From Planctomycetaceae bacterium (lineage in GTDB: Bacteria > Planctomycetota > Planctomycetia > Pirellulales > Pirellulaceae): a DNA stretch of 64,000 nt. Made by a program: the position numbers and the translations under genes. The first letter of the stretch is position 1. Every line of letters begins with the position of its first letter. Shown here piece by piece: positions 46,246-54,719 of this stretch. The DNA lies in the NCBI GenBank assembly GCA_002723275.1, contig PBNZ01000029.1:62001-126000 (forward strand), written 5' to 3'. The notes below the pieces were generated by a model. The model had not been told where the DNA came from. It worked only from the letters and a program-made list of their open reading frames with translations, and did not search any database.

Positions 46246-48381
46246 GTGAAAATTCGAGTCGAGAAAAAAATTGGTAAGGAAGTTCTATCGTTAGAAACAG
46301 GCCAATTGGCCAAGCAAGCTGCAGGATCGGTCATCATTCAATACGGCGACACAGTCGTGCTCAACGCGTGCACCACAGGATCGCCTCGCCCCGGAACCGA
46401 CTTTTTCCCACTGACCTGTGATTACCGCGAACGAACCTCTGCTGCGGGCAAGTTCCCGGGCGGATTCATCAAGCGAGAGGGGCGTCCCAGTACGAAGGAA
46501 ATCCTGACGGCTCGGTTGATCGACCGACCGATTCGCCCACTCTTCCCGAAGGGCTTCATTGACGAAGTACAGGTTCAATCGTTTGTTATGTCCAGCGATC
46601 GGCAGAACGACGCCGACGTTTTGGCAATGAACGGAGCTGCTGCCTGCGTGCATATTTCCTCGCTTCCGTTCGATGGCCCTGTGGCTTCGGTTCGCATGGG
46701 TCGTGTCAACGACGAACTGATTCCCTTCCCAACTTTTGAAGTGCTCGAGGAAAGCGACCTGGATCTCATCGTTTCTGGAAACGATGCATCCGTCTTAATG
46801 ATTGAGGGCTTCGCTCGAGAGATGCCCGAACAGCAGATGTACGAAGCCATTGAAGAATGCCATCGCTACATCAAAGAGATTTGCCAACTTCAGAATGAGC
46901 TTCGCGAGAAGGTCAACGTCACGAAGGTCGAATTCACCGCTCCTGATGACGATGGACTGTTCGACCGACTGCTAGGATCGTACTACGATGCTCTCAAGTC
47001 AGCTCAACAGATCGAAGGCAAGCAAGCTCGCCGTGACGCCTGCTCGGAACTTCACGATCGAGTTGTCTCGGAAGTGATTCCAGACCCAGAAGCGGAAGGT
47101 GCGGTTTGCAGCAATGCCTTGTCAACCGCTTGGCATGACCTGGAACAACGTGTCGTCCGAGATCTGATTCTGGCCGGTACTCGTTCGGACGGTCGCGACG
47201 GAAAAACACTGCGAGACATTGAGTGCCACGTGAGCGTCTTACCACGAACTCATGGCTCGGCAGTCTTCCAACGAGGTGAAACTCAATCGCTGATTTCAGT
47301 GACTCTGGGTACCTCCCGTGATGAACAAAAGGTGGATGGCCTGGGCGAAGAGTATTCGAAGCGATTCATGCTCGACTATAACTTCCCTCCATTCTCTGTT
47401 GGCGAGTGCCGTCCTATTCGGGGTCCTGGACGTCGAGAGATTGGCCACGGTGCATTGGCCGAGCGATCCGTGAACCCGGTGCTTCCCGATGGCGATGACT
47501 TCCCTTATACCGTCCGCGTTATCTCGGACATTCTTGAATCGAACGGTTCGAGCTCAATGGCCTCAGTATGCGGAGCCACGCTTGGCCTGATGGATGCGGG
47601 CGTACCGATCACGAATCCGGTAGCCGGCATCTCGATCGGCCTCGTCAAAGAATCCGAAGATAACTGGGTGCTGCTGACCGATATTCTCGGTAGCGAAGAT
47701 CACTTCGGCGACATGGACTTCAAGATTGCTGGCACGCAGAACGGGATTACGGGCATCCAACTCGACCTCAAGATTGACGGAATCAGTGGCGAAATGATTC
47801 GCGCCACGATGGCTCAGTCCCGAGAGGCTCGTATGGAAATTTTGCGTTCGATGTTGACGGTCATTTCTAGACCTCGAGAAGAAACCTCACGTTATGCACC
47901 GCGACTGCTTCGCACCTCCATCGATCCCGAGAAGATTGGCCTGTTGATTGGACCGGGTGGCAAGACGATCCGTTCGATCCAAGAGACGACCGGAGCCGTG
48001 ATTGAAGTCGACGATGATGGCGGTATCACGATCGCCAGCAACAATGCGGACTGGGCCCAGGCAGCCTTAGCCCAGGTTGAAGCGTTGACCGCTACCGTTC
48101 AGATCGGCAAGGTGTACGAAGGTCGCGTCACCAGCGTGAAAGATTTTGGTGCCTTTGTCGAAATCCTGCCCGGACGTGACGGCCTCTGCCACATTAGTGA
48201 GCTGTCTAACGACTACGTGACGAATGTCTCAGACATTTGTCGAGTGGGTGACATGATGAAAGTGCTCGTCATCGACATCGATGATCACGACCGCGTCAAG
48301 CTGAGCCGCCGTCGCGCGATGGAAGGCGAAGAAGGCGAAGGCGAGGGCGGTGAAGATTCGAAAGACGATGCTCAAGAATAA
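46246..48381 (+). CDS. pnp: Polyribonucleotide nucleotidyltransferase (PNPase)
   Basis: 711 residues from GTG 46246, which has GAGGAAAG just upstream; a TTG at 46231 would sit on that site. PNPase degrades RNA 3' to 5' with phosphate and can run in reverse. The two RNase PH core domains are separated by a helical linker; core residues include Arg-Pro-Ile-Arg-Pro-Leu-Phe-Pro near 93 and a Gly-Arg-Arg-Glu-Ile-Gly-His-Gly-Ala-Leu-Ala block near 400. A KH domain (Ile-Gly-Pro-Gly-Gly-Lys-Thr-Ile near 570) and an S1 domain (Val-Lys-Asp-Phe-Gly-Ala-Phe-Val near 640) follow. The C-terminal tail is acidic. A terminator follows. Confidence 0.98.
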   Translation: MKIRVEKKIGKEVLSLETGQLAKQAAGSVIIQYGDTVVLNACTTGSPRPGTDFFPLTCDYRERTSAAGKFPGGFIKREGRPSTKEILTARLIDRPIRPLFPKGFIDEVQVQSFVMSSDRQNDADVLAMNGAAACVHISSLPFDGPVASVRMGRVNDELIPFPTFEVLEESDLDLIVSGNDASVLMIEGFAREMPEQQMYEAIEECHRYIKEICQLQNELREKVNVTKVEFTAPDDDGLFDRLLGSYYDALKSAQQIEGKQARRDACSELHDRVVSEVIPDPEAEGAVCSNALSTAWHDLEQRVVRDLILAGTRSDGRDGKTLRDIECHVSVLPRTHGSAVFQRGETQSLISVTLGTSRDEQKVDGLGEEYSKRFMLDYNFPPFSVGECRPIRGPGRREIGHGALAERSVNPVLPDGDDFPYTVRVISDILESNGSSSMASVCGATLGLMDAGVPITNPVAGISIGLVKESEDNWVLLTDILGSEDHFGDMDFKIAGTQNGITGIQLDLKIDGISGEMIRATMAQSREARMEILRSMLTVISRPREETSRYAPRLLRTSIDPEKIGLLIGPGGKTIRSIQETTGAVIEVDDDGGITIASNNADWAQAALAQVEALTATVQIGKVYEGRVTSVKDFGAFVEILPGRDGLCHISELSNDYVTNVSDICRVGDMMKVLVIDIDDHDRVKLSRRRAMEGEEGEGEGGEDSKDDAQE

Positions 48382-48418
48382 GACGCTTGAAGCTGTCTAG
48401 CTGTTTCGAAACCCAAGG

Positions 48419-48455
48419 CGCCCGCCGGCTCCACTTTGAGCTGTCGGGCGTTTAC
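48419..48455 (+). terminator. Terminator-like hairpin after pnp
   Basis: CGCCCG (48419-48424) pairs with CGGGCG (48445-48450) and GCTC with GAGC inside, across a 3x3 internal loop. TTTACGTTTG follows. The T tract is short, so termination may be partial and the kinase gene beyond could receive some read-through. Confidence 0.5.
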
Positions 48456-48475
48456 GTTTGCAAGAGACGTCGGCG

Positions 48476-49249
48476 ATGAGTGACCACGATCAACCCGATT
48501 ACGACGCATTCACGCAACAGCTGGTGCAGCAATACAACGAGATCGCACAGCTGGCGGGCGCTCTGGCGCACGAAATCAAAAATCCACTCAGCGTGATTCG
48601 GATGAACGTGGATCTGCTCACCGAAGACCTGCATGAGGATGAGCAGCCGGTCAATCGCCGACGCGCCTTGCAAAAAATCCAGATCGTTCAGCGACAATGC
48701 GAACGGCTTCAAAACCTCCTGAACGACTTTCTAAAGTTTGCACGAGTCCGAAAACTCGACCTCACCCCCGGGAACTTGAACGAACAAATTGAGCGAGTTC
48801 TGGATCTATTCGAGGCCCAGGCTTCTGAATACGAGGTCGAGATCATCCGCTATCTCGACCCGGAGCTGCCGAGCATCATGTTGGACGAGCAGCCCCTCGA
48901 AGCATCCCTGGTAAATCTGGTCAAGAATTCGCTCGAGGCGATGCAGGAGGGCGGTGAACTCACGGCTCGAACTCGTCAAACTCGTTCCGGCGTTGCCCTT
49001 GATTTGATCGATACGGGATGCGGGATGGACCAGAACACCGCGTTGCATATGTTCGACGCTTTTTTTTCAACCAAAGACGGAGGTTCTGGGCTGGGGTTAC
49101 CCACAGCTCGCAAGGTCATCGAGGCTCATGGAGCACGTATCCACGTGCAGAGCGAGGTCGGGCGGGGAACCCAGTTTACGCTCGAATTCCCGATGCCAGC
49201 TCGTCTGGAAGGTGAAAAAAAAGATGATTCGCAAAATGCAACTTCATGA
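48476..49249 (+). CDS. Soluble histidine kinase without sensor domain
   Basis: 257 residues from ATG 48476. A HisKA domain opens almost at once: Ala-Leu-Ala-His-Glu-Ile-Lys-Asn-Pro-Leu-Ser, with phospho-acceptor His32. The ATPase domain has an N-box Asn-Leu-Val-Lys-Asn-Ser-Leu-Glu-Ala, a G1 Asp-Thr-Gly-Cys-Gly-Met, an F-box Phe-Phe-Ser-Thr-Lys and a G2 Gly-Ser-Gly-Leu-Gly-Leu. No membrane helix or PAS domain is present, so an input must come from a partner or from N-terminal residues. The sequence resembles NtrB/AtoS-class kinases. It sits 57 nt before a sigma-54-dependent response regulator, its probable partner. Confidence 0.92.
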   Translation: MSDHDQPDYDAFTQQLVQQYNEIAQLAGALAHEIKNPLSVIRMNVDLLTEDLHEDEQPVNRRRALQKIQIVQRQCERLQNLLNDFLKFARVRKLDLTPGNLNEQIERVLDLFEAQASEYEVEIIRYLDPELPSIMLDEQPLEASLVNLVKNSLEAMQEGGELTARTRQTRSGVALDLIDTGCGMDQNTALHMFDAFFSTKDGGSGLGLPTARKVIEAHGARIHVQSEVGRGTQFTLEFPMPARLEGEKKDDSQNATS

Positions 49250-49306
49250 CGTCCGATTACCAAGCCCCTGATCGACCATAACGATGCGATCCGGTATCAT
49301 CCGGAC

Positions 49307-50707
49307 ATGTCTGAGACCCAAGAATCAACTGGTAATTCAGCGAACAGCCCAATTCGCGTGCTGGTCGTCGACAACGACAAAAGTCATGCTCAAGCGATGG
49401 CGGAAACGCTTGAGCGCGTCGACTACGACTGCACCGTGGCAACTTCGGGACCTGATGGAGCTCAATTCATCGATCAGGATTCGTTCGACGTCGTCATCAC
49501 CGACCTGGTCATGAACGAAGTCGATGGCGAAGAGATTCTAAGGCGATCGAAAGAGGCCTTGCCGGACTGCGAAGTCATTGTCGTCACTGGCCATGCCTCC
49601 GTCCCCAAGGCCGTCGAGGCGATGCAACAAGGTGCGTTTAATTTCCTCGAGAAGCCGCTCACGCCGGATCGCCTACGGGCGGTCACAGAAAAGGCAGCGG
49701 ATGCCGTCCGGCTTAAGCTCGCCAATGTGGATCTTCACCAACGATTGGACGAGCGATTTGGTTTTGAGGGAATCATCTACGCCAGCGACAAGATGAAGGC
49801 CGTCATCGAGCGAGTAAAACGGCTTGCTCCAACGGACGCAAGTGTCTTGATTACCGGCGAGACCGGTACTGGCAAGGAACTCATCGCTCAGGCATTGCAT
49901 CAAAACAGTCCCCGCAGAAAAAAACCGTTCGTCGCCCTCAACTGCGCCGCTCTGAGCGAACACTTGCTCGAAAGCGAACTCTTTGGGCATGTGCGAGGAG
50001 CCTACACAGACGCTCAAACCGACCGCGTTGGGCGTTTCGAATATGCTCATGGTGGAACGTTATTTCTCGACGAAGTTGGCGATATGCCAATGCCCACTCA
50101 AATCAAATTATTGCGTGTCCTGGAAAGCGGCGAAATTGTTCGCGTTGGTGAAAATAAACCGGTCAACGTCAACGTACGAGTCTTATCAGCAACCAACCGC
50201 GACCTGGAAGTTGCCATTGAAGAAGGCCGTTTCCGACACGATCTTTACCATCGATTGAAAGTCATCACCGTCGATCTGCCTCGACTCGCCGACCGTCGTG
50301 ATGACATCATCCCGCTCTGTGACCATTTCCGAAAGCAGTTCACCAAGCGGCACAAGAAAACCGTCCGCGGAATCTCAGGGGCTGCCAGCCGAAAACTATT
50401 TGCCTTCGACTGGCCAGGCAATGTTCGCCAATTACGAAATGTCGTTGAGAGCATGGTCGTCATCGACACGGACGAGATCCTGGATGTTGATGATCTACCG
50501 ATGGAATTGGAGGAGAGTCGTTCGCCGGTGGAAACAACGCCGGAGAGCGGGCCGGCGGGCCTGATCGGTCAACCGCTAAGTGAAATCGAGCGTTGGGCGG
50601 TCGAGCAAACTCTCAAGCTCACCGGTGGAAACCGAGAAGAGTCCGCCAAGATTCTCGAAATCGGTGCCCGCACGTTGTATCGCAAAATCAAAGAATATGG
50701 ACTCTGA
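49307..50707 (+). CDS. Sigma-54-dependent response regulator (NtrC family)
   Basis: 466 residues. The receiver domain has acidic Asp22/Asp24, phospho-acceptor Asp66 (Val-Ile-Thr-Asp-Leu-Val-Met) and a Lys in Glu-Lys-Pro-Leu near 116. The AAA+ domain has Walker A at 184-191 (Gly-Glu-Thr-Gly-Thr-Gly-Lys-Glu), Walker B in Gly-Gly-Thr-Leu-Phe-Leu-Asp-Glu and a complete Arg-finger region. The sigma-54-contacting loop reads Gly-Ala-Tyr-Thr-Asp-Ala at 231-236 in place of the consensus GAFTGA. A Fis-type helix-turn-helix ends the protein (about 425-466). It should activate RpoN promoters once phosphorylated by the kinase 57 nt upstream. Confidence 0.95.
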   Translation: MSETQESTGNSANSPIRVLVVDNDKSHAQAMAETLERVDYDCTVATSGPDGAQFIDQDSFDVVITDLVMNEVDGEEILRRSKEALPDCEVIVVTGHASVPKAVEAMQQGAFNFLEKPLTPDRLRAVTEKAADAVRLKLANVDLHQRLDERFGFEGIIYASDKMKAVIERVKRLAPTDASVLITGETGTGKELIAQALHQNSPRRKKPFVALNCAALSEHLLESELFGHVRGAYTDAQTDRVGRFEYAHGGTLFLDEVGDMPMPTQIKLLRVLESGEIVRVGENKPVNVNVRVLSATNRDLEVAIEEGRFRHDLYHRLKVITVDLPRLADRRDDIIPLCDHFRKQFTKRHKKTVRGISGAASRKLFAFDWPGNVRQLRNVVESMVVIDTDEILDVDDLPMELEESRSPVETTPESGPAGLIGQPLSEIERWAVEQTLKLTGGNREESAKILEIGARTLYRKIKEYGL

Positions 50708-50724
50708 ACCGCAGGCTTGCCACG

Positions 50725-52563
50725 ATGAGAACGGATTCACCGCCACGCATCCAACAGCTTAGTACAAGCGTGATCAACAAGATCGCAGCAGGCGAGGTTA
50801 TCGAACGGCCTGCCAGCGTCGTTAAGGAACTCCTGGAAAACGCCGTCGACGCCGGCTCCGATCGAATCGAGGCACACCTGGAAAAGGGCGGAGCCGATTT
50901 AATCCGGGTCTCCGACAATGGCTGGGGGATCTCCTCCGACCAGCTTTTATTGTCGGTGGCGAGTCACGCTACGAGCAAAATCCGATCGGCCGACGATCTG
51001 TTCGCAGTGAACACTCTGGGATTCCGTGGGGAGGCCCTCGCATCGATTGCTGAGGTCAGTCAATTTCGCATTCGCAGTCGCACACAGACAGCCGATGCCG
51101 GATATGAGTTGAACGTCAATGGAGGAAAGATCAGCGAAGTGATGCCATGTGCCTGCGGTCCTGGCACGTCGATCGAAGTTCGCAATTTATTCTTCAATAC
51201 GCCGGTTCGGCGGAAATTCATGCGAACAACTCAAACCGAGTTAGCCCACGCAACCGAGGCTTTCACGCGCATCGCTTTGTCGAATCCTGCGATTCGCTTC
51301 TCATTACAGCACAATCAACGCACACTCTTTGATCTCCCACCCACCACTGACTGGCGTGAGCGAATTGGAGCGATTTATGGCCGGGAGATTGCTGATTCAT
51401 TGATTTGGATCGAAAGCGATGAGGGCAATTTGAAGCTCAGCGGATACGTGGCAAATCCAACTCATAGCCGCAGCAGCAACAAAATGCAGTATCTGTATTT
51501 AAACGGACGCCATATCAAAGACCGAGCTCTGCAACACGCTCTCGGTGAAGCCTATCGAGGCCTGCTCTTGACGGGACGTTATCCCATTTCTTTCTTACGT
51601 CTCGAAATGTCCCCGGAATCGGTGGACGTCAATGTGCATCCTTGCAAACTGGAAGTGCGATTTCAAAACGGCGGCCAAATCTACAGTCAACTCTTAGGCA
51701 CGTTGCGTTCGCGTTTTTTGTCGAGCGACCTGACTGCTCGCGTCGACGCCCCAACGGAGCCTACCGACTCGCCGGTGATCGATCCTCAGCAAGCCGCTGC
51801 AGTAAGAACCGAATTCAGCGATTGGGCTCGAGGCAATCAAACGGCGTCCACGGCCCCAAGGGAACACCAACGGCAGTCCGACTTGCGTTTCGATTCACCT
51901 CCACCGCCATCTCTGCCGGTCCGTCACGAACCCCAGCCCTTTGCGACACCCACTGGATCCTCAGCCTCATCCACCGCTGAGCCAGACGTGCGTCGCCTTC
52001 AGGCTTTGCAGGCACACAACCGCTACCTGGTAACGGCTAGTGAAGAGGGGCTGGTGATCATCGACCAACATGCATTACATGAACGCATCCTGTATGAGCA
52101 GCTTCGCGAAAAGGCATCGGCCGGTTCGGTCGAAGTACAACGATTGTTGAGCCCTGAACCGGTGGATCTCGCCCCTTCCGAGTCGGCGGCGATCCTGGAA
52201 CACCAGGAAATCCTGATGAACCTAGGCATCGAAGTCGCTCCTTTTGGAGGCGATACGGTTTTGATTTCGGGATACCCTGCGATGCTCGGTACCGTCGATC
52301 CGGTGGAATTGCTTCAGCAAGTGGCAAGACAATTGGCAATCGACGAGAAGCAACTGGAACGCCGCGACGTGCTCGACGAACTATTGCACATGATGAGCTG
52401 CAAAGCAGCGATTAAGTCGGGAGATCCGCTTTCGCCGGAAGAGATCAACACCTTAATTGAGCACCGAGCCCTCGTTCAGGACTCTCATCATTGCCCTCAT
52501 GGGCGTCCCACAACCCTGGTGTTTACTCAACAAGAACTTGATCGGCGATTCAAACGCATTTGA
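50725..52563 (+). CDS. mutL: DNA mismatch repair protein MutL
   Basis: 612 residues from ATG 50725, 17 nt after the regulator stop. The upstream in-frame region overlaps the regulator and is not used. The GHKL ATPase head has Ile-Ala-Ala-Gly-Glu-Val-Ile-Glu-Arg-Pro with Glu-Asn in Leu-Leu-Glu-Asn-Ala, Asp-Asn-Gly-x-Gly-Ile and Gly-Phe-Arg-Gly-Glu-Ala-Leu. A Pro/Ser-rich linker spans about 360-430. The C-terminal dimer domain carries the endonuclease motif Asp-Gln-His-Ala-x2-Glu-x4-Glu near 450, plus Ser-Cys-Lys-Ala-Ala-Ile-Lys and Cys-Pro-His-Gly-Arg-Pro-Thr. It should nick DNA as in organisms without MutH. No mutS is near. Confidence 0.96.
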   Translation: MRTDSPPRIQQLSTSVINKIAAGEVIERPASVVKELLENAVDAGSDRIEAHLEKGGADLIRVSDNGWGISSDQLLLSVASHATSKIRSADDLFAVNTLGFRGEALASIAEVSQFRIRSRTQTADAGYELNVNGGKISEVMPCACGPGTSIEVRNLFFNTPVRRKFMRTTQTELAHATEAFTRIALSNPAIRFSLQHNQRTLFDLPPTTDWRERIGAIYGREIADSLIWIESDEGNLKLSGYVANPTHSRSSNKMQYLYLNGRHIKDRALQHALGEAYRGLLLTGRYPISFLRLEMSPESVDVNVHPCKLEVRFQNGGQIYSQLLGTLRSRFLSSDLTARVDAPTEPTDSPVIDPQQAAAVRTEFSDWARGNQTASTAPREHQRQSDLRFDSPPPPSLPVRHEPQPFATPTGSSASSTAEPDVRRLQALQAHNRYLVTASEEGLVIIDQHALHERILYEQLREKASAGSVEVQRLLSPEPVDLAPSESAAILEHQEILMNLGIEVAPFGGDTVLISGYPAMLGTVDPVELLQQVARQLAIDEKQLERRDVLDELLHMMSCKAAIKSGDPLSPEEINTLIEHRALVQDSHHCPHGRPTTLVFTQQELDRRFKRI

Positions 52564-52689
52564 TCCGCAGGGTAATGTGCGTCAAAATAGGACCATTGGC
52601 AAAGTCCCCGAAATCCTACTCAGCAAGACTTGGGGCCGAACCGTAGCCATTACCGTCTTCCTCAAATTGCGTGGCAGGCAAAGAAACTT

Positions 52690-54174
52690 ATGATCTGTGT
52701 TTGTATCGGCCGCGGCCGACATCGACATATGCGGGCCGAACATGCTCACCTGGTCGAGCAGGGGGCGAAACTGGTCGAACTACGATTGGACTACATCTCC
52801 GGTGAGGTGAATCTGAAGCGACTGCTCGACAACCGACCTGGTCCAGTTCTGATCAGCTGCCGGCGTCCTGCCGATGGTGGCAAATGGAGCGGCAGTGAAG
52901 CTGAACGATTAGTGTTGCTGCGATCGGCGATCGCCGAAGGCGCCGACTATATCGACCTGGAAGATGATGTTGCTTCATCGATTCCACGTTACGGCAAGAC
53001 GAAAAGAGTGATCAGTCTTCACGACTTCACGAAAACTCCGGACGACATCGAGCAGATCCATGCTCGTCTTGCCAGCCTGGAAGCGGACATCGTCAAGTTG
53101 GCAACGATGGCAAATCGCCCTCATGACAACGTTCGCATGCTCAATTTGATCAAAAACAGTGATGTGCCAACGGTGGCGATGTGTATGGGCGACATGGGAA
53201 CGCCAACACGTGTACTGGCGGCGAAATTTGGCGCCCCCTTCACCTACGCGACGTTCCACCACGAACGCGCGCTTGCTCCCGGGCAGCTCAGCTTCAAACA
53301 GATGACGGAGATGTACCGGTACCAGGAAATCACTGAAAACACGGAGATCTACGGCGTCATCGCAGACCCGATCGGACACAGCATGAGTCCGCTGATCCAC
53401 AATGCCGGCTTTAGCGAAAGTAACTTGGACAAGGTCTATCTGCCCTTCCGCGTTCCTCGCGAAGAACTCGTCCAATTTCTCAAGGACTGCCCCGCCATCG
53501 GAGTCCGCGGATTAAGCGTGACGATTCCGCACAAAGAATCTGTCTTGGCTCACTGTACGAAGGTCGACCGTGCCGTGCAGGGCATTGGCGCCGCTAACAC
53601 GCTCGTCTTCCAGGATGGCGAGATCCTGGGCTACAATACCGACTACCGAGCGGCCATGGACAGTCTCTCGGAGGTCATGAAACTACCGGCCAACGACAAA
53701 CCACTGAGTGGATCTACCGCGTTGTTGCTGGGCGCCGGGGGAGTGGCCAAGGCGATCGCCTATGGCCTCATCCGTCGTGGAGCCAAAGTTTTTGTCGCAG
53801 CTCGTAATACCGCTCGCGCGAATGTCTTCGCAGAAGACCTCGGCTGCAGCGCGGTCGAATGGGATAGTCGCCACACCATTAATGCAGCAATCCTCGTCAA
53901 TTGCACTCCGATTGGGATGCATCCCAATGTCGATGAAACCCCCTACGATAAAAATCGCTTAAGGCCGACGATGACCGTCTTCGACACTGTCTACAATCCG
54001 GAACAGACGCTGTTGATCAAGCACGCTAAGGAAAAACATGCTGAAGTGGTCACCGGGGTCGACATGTTCATTCGCCAGGCCGCCCTACAATACCAATACT
54101 TCACGGGAAAACCGGCACCTAATCAGCTGATGCGAGACGTCCTCAAACGTACCATTGGCCCGGCCAAGTACTAG
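52690..54174 (+). CDS. aroDE: Bifunctional 3-dehydroquinate dehydratase / shikimate dehydrogenase
   Basis: 494 residues from ATG 52690. The N-terminal ~220 residues are a type I dehydroquinase: Val-Glu-Leu-Arg-Leu-Asp-Tyr at the first strand, His-Asp-Phe near 130 and the Schiff-base Lys in Asp-Ile-Val-Lys-Leu-Ala near 150. The C-terminal ~270 residues are shikimate dehydrogenase: Gly-Val-Ile-Ala-Asp-Pro-Ile-Gly-His-Ser-Met-Ser-Pro, the catalytic Lys of Thr-Ile-Pro-His-Lys-Glu, Gly-Ala-Ala-Asn-Thr and the NADP loop Gly-Ala-Gly-Gly-Val-Ala. The fusion does shikimate-pathway steps three and four. Such fusions are known from plants and some bacteria. It is followed 8 nt later by aroK (step five). 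Confidence 0.95.
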   Translation: MICVCIGRGRHRHMRAEHAHLVEQGAKLVELRLDYISGEVNLKRLLDNRPGPVLISCRRPADGGKWSGSEAERLVLLRSAIAEGADYIDLEDDVASSIPRYGKTKRVISLHDFTKTPDDIEQIHARLASLEADIVKLATMANRPHDNVRMLNLIKNSDVPTVAMCMGDMGTPTRVLAAKFGAPFTYATFHHERALAPGQLSFKQMTEMYRYQEITENTEIYGVIADPIGHSMSPLIHNAGFSESNLDKVYLPFRVPREELVQFLKDCPAIGVRGLSVTIPHKESVLAHCTKVDRAVQGIGAANTLVFQDGEILGYNTDYRAAMDSLSEVMKLPANDKPLSGSTALLLGAGGVAKAIAYGLIRRGAKVFVAARNTARANVFAEDLGCSAVEWDSRHTINAAILVNCTPIGMHPNVDETPYDKNRLRPTMTVFDTVYNPEQTLLIKHAKEKHAEVVTGVDMFIRQAALQYQYFTGKPAPNQLMRDVLKRTIGPAKY

Positions 54175-54182
54175 TTTCGAGC

Positions 54183-54716
54183 ATGCTAATTGCACTGACA
54201 GGATATCGGGGAACAGGCAAAACGACGGTTGGCCAACTCTTGGCTGAACGGCTTGGTTGGCGTTGCGTCGATACAGATGCTGAGATCGAAACGCTTGCTG
54301 GACAATCCATCCGGCAGCTATTTGACAACGATGGAGAAGAAAGATTCCGGGACCTGGAAAGCCAAGTGATTCACCACCTCACTCGCCAGCACAAGTTGGT
54401 GCTCGCCTTGGGAGGTGGAGCCGTCTTACGTGAAGACAATCGCCAAGCCCTGAGTGTGGCCGGTCCTGTCGTCTGGCTACGAGCGACTCCCGACACGATC
54501 TTCCGCAGAATCTGTGACGATCCAATCTCCACGGAACAACGTCCTAACCTGACGCAACAGGGAGGGCTTTCCGAAATCGAACAGCTGCTCAAGGAACGCT
54601 TGCCGATCTACGAATCGTGTGCCGACTGCACCATCGATACCGACGAGATGACACCTGCTCAGATCGCAGACGCCATCCTGGACGCCTTGGACATTCGCCC
54701 ACAGGCCAACCTTTAG
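54183..54716 (+). CDS. aroK: Shikimate kinase
   Basis: 177 residues. It phosphorylates shikimate to shikimate-3-phosphate with ATP. The P-loop is Gly-Tyr-Arg-Gly-Thr-Gly-Lys-Thr-Thr at 7-15. The shikimate-binding Asp-Thr-Asp-Ala-Glu-Ile (about 32-37) and Glu-x-Phe-Arg-Asp-Leu-Glu near 58-64 are present, as is Leu-Gly-Gly-Gly-Ala-Val near 79 and a LID Arg in Arg-Pro-Asn-Leu near 120. It starts 8 nt after aroDE, ends 3 nt before the prepilin peptidase gene, and is surely cotranscribed with both. Confidence 0.96.
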   Translation: MLIALTGYRGTGKTTVGQLLAERLGWRCVDTDAEIETLAGQSIRQLFDNDGEERFRDLESQVIHHLTRQHKLVLALGGGAVLREDNRQALSVAGPVVWLRATPDTIFRRICDDPISTEQRPNLTQQGGLSEIEQLLKERLPIYESCADCTIDTDEMTPAQIADAILDALDIRPQANL

Positions 54717-54719
54717 CCA

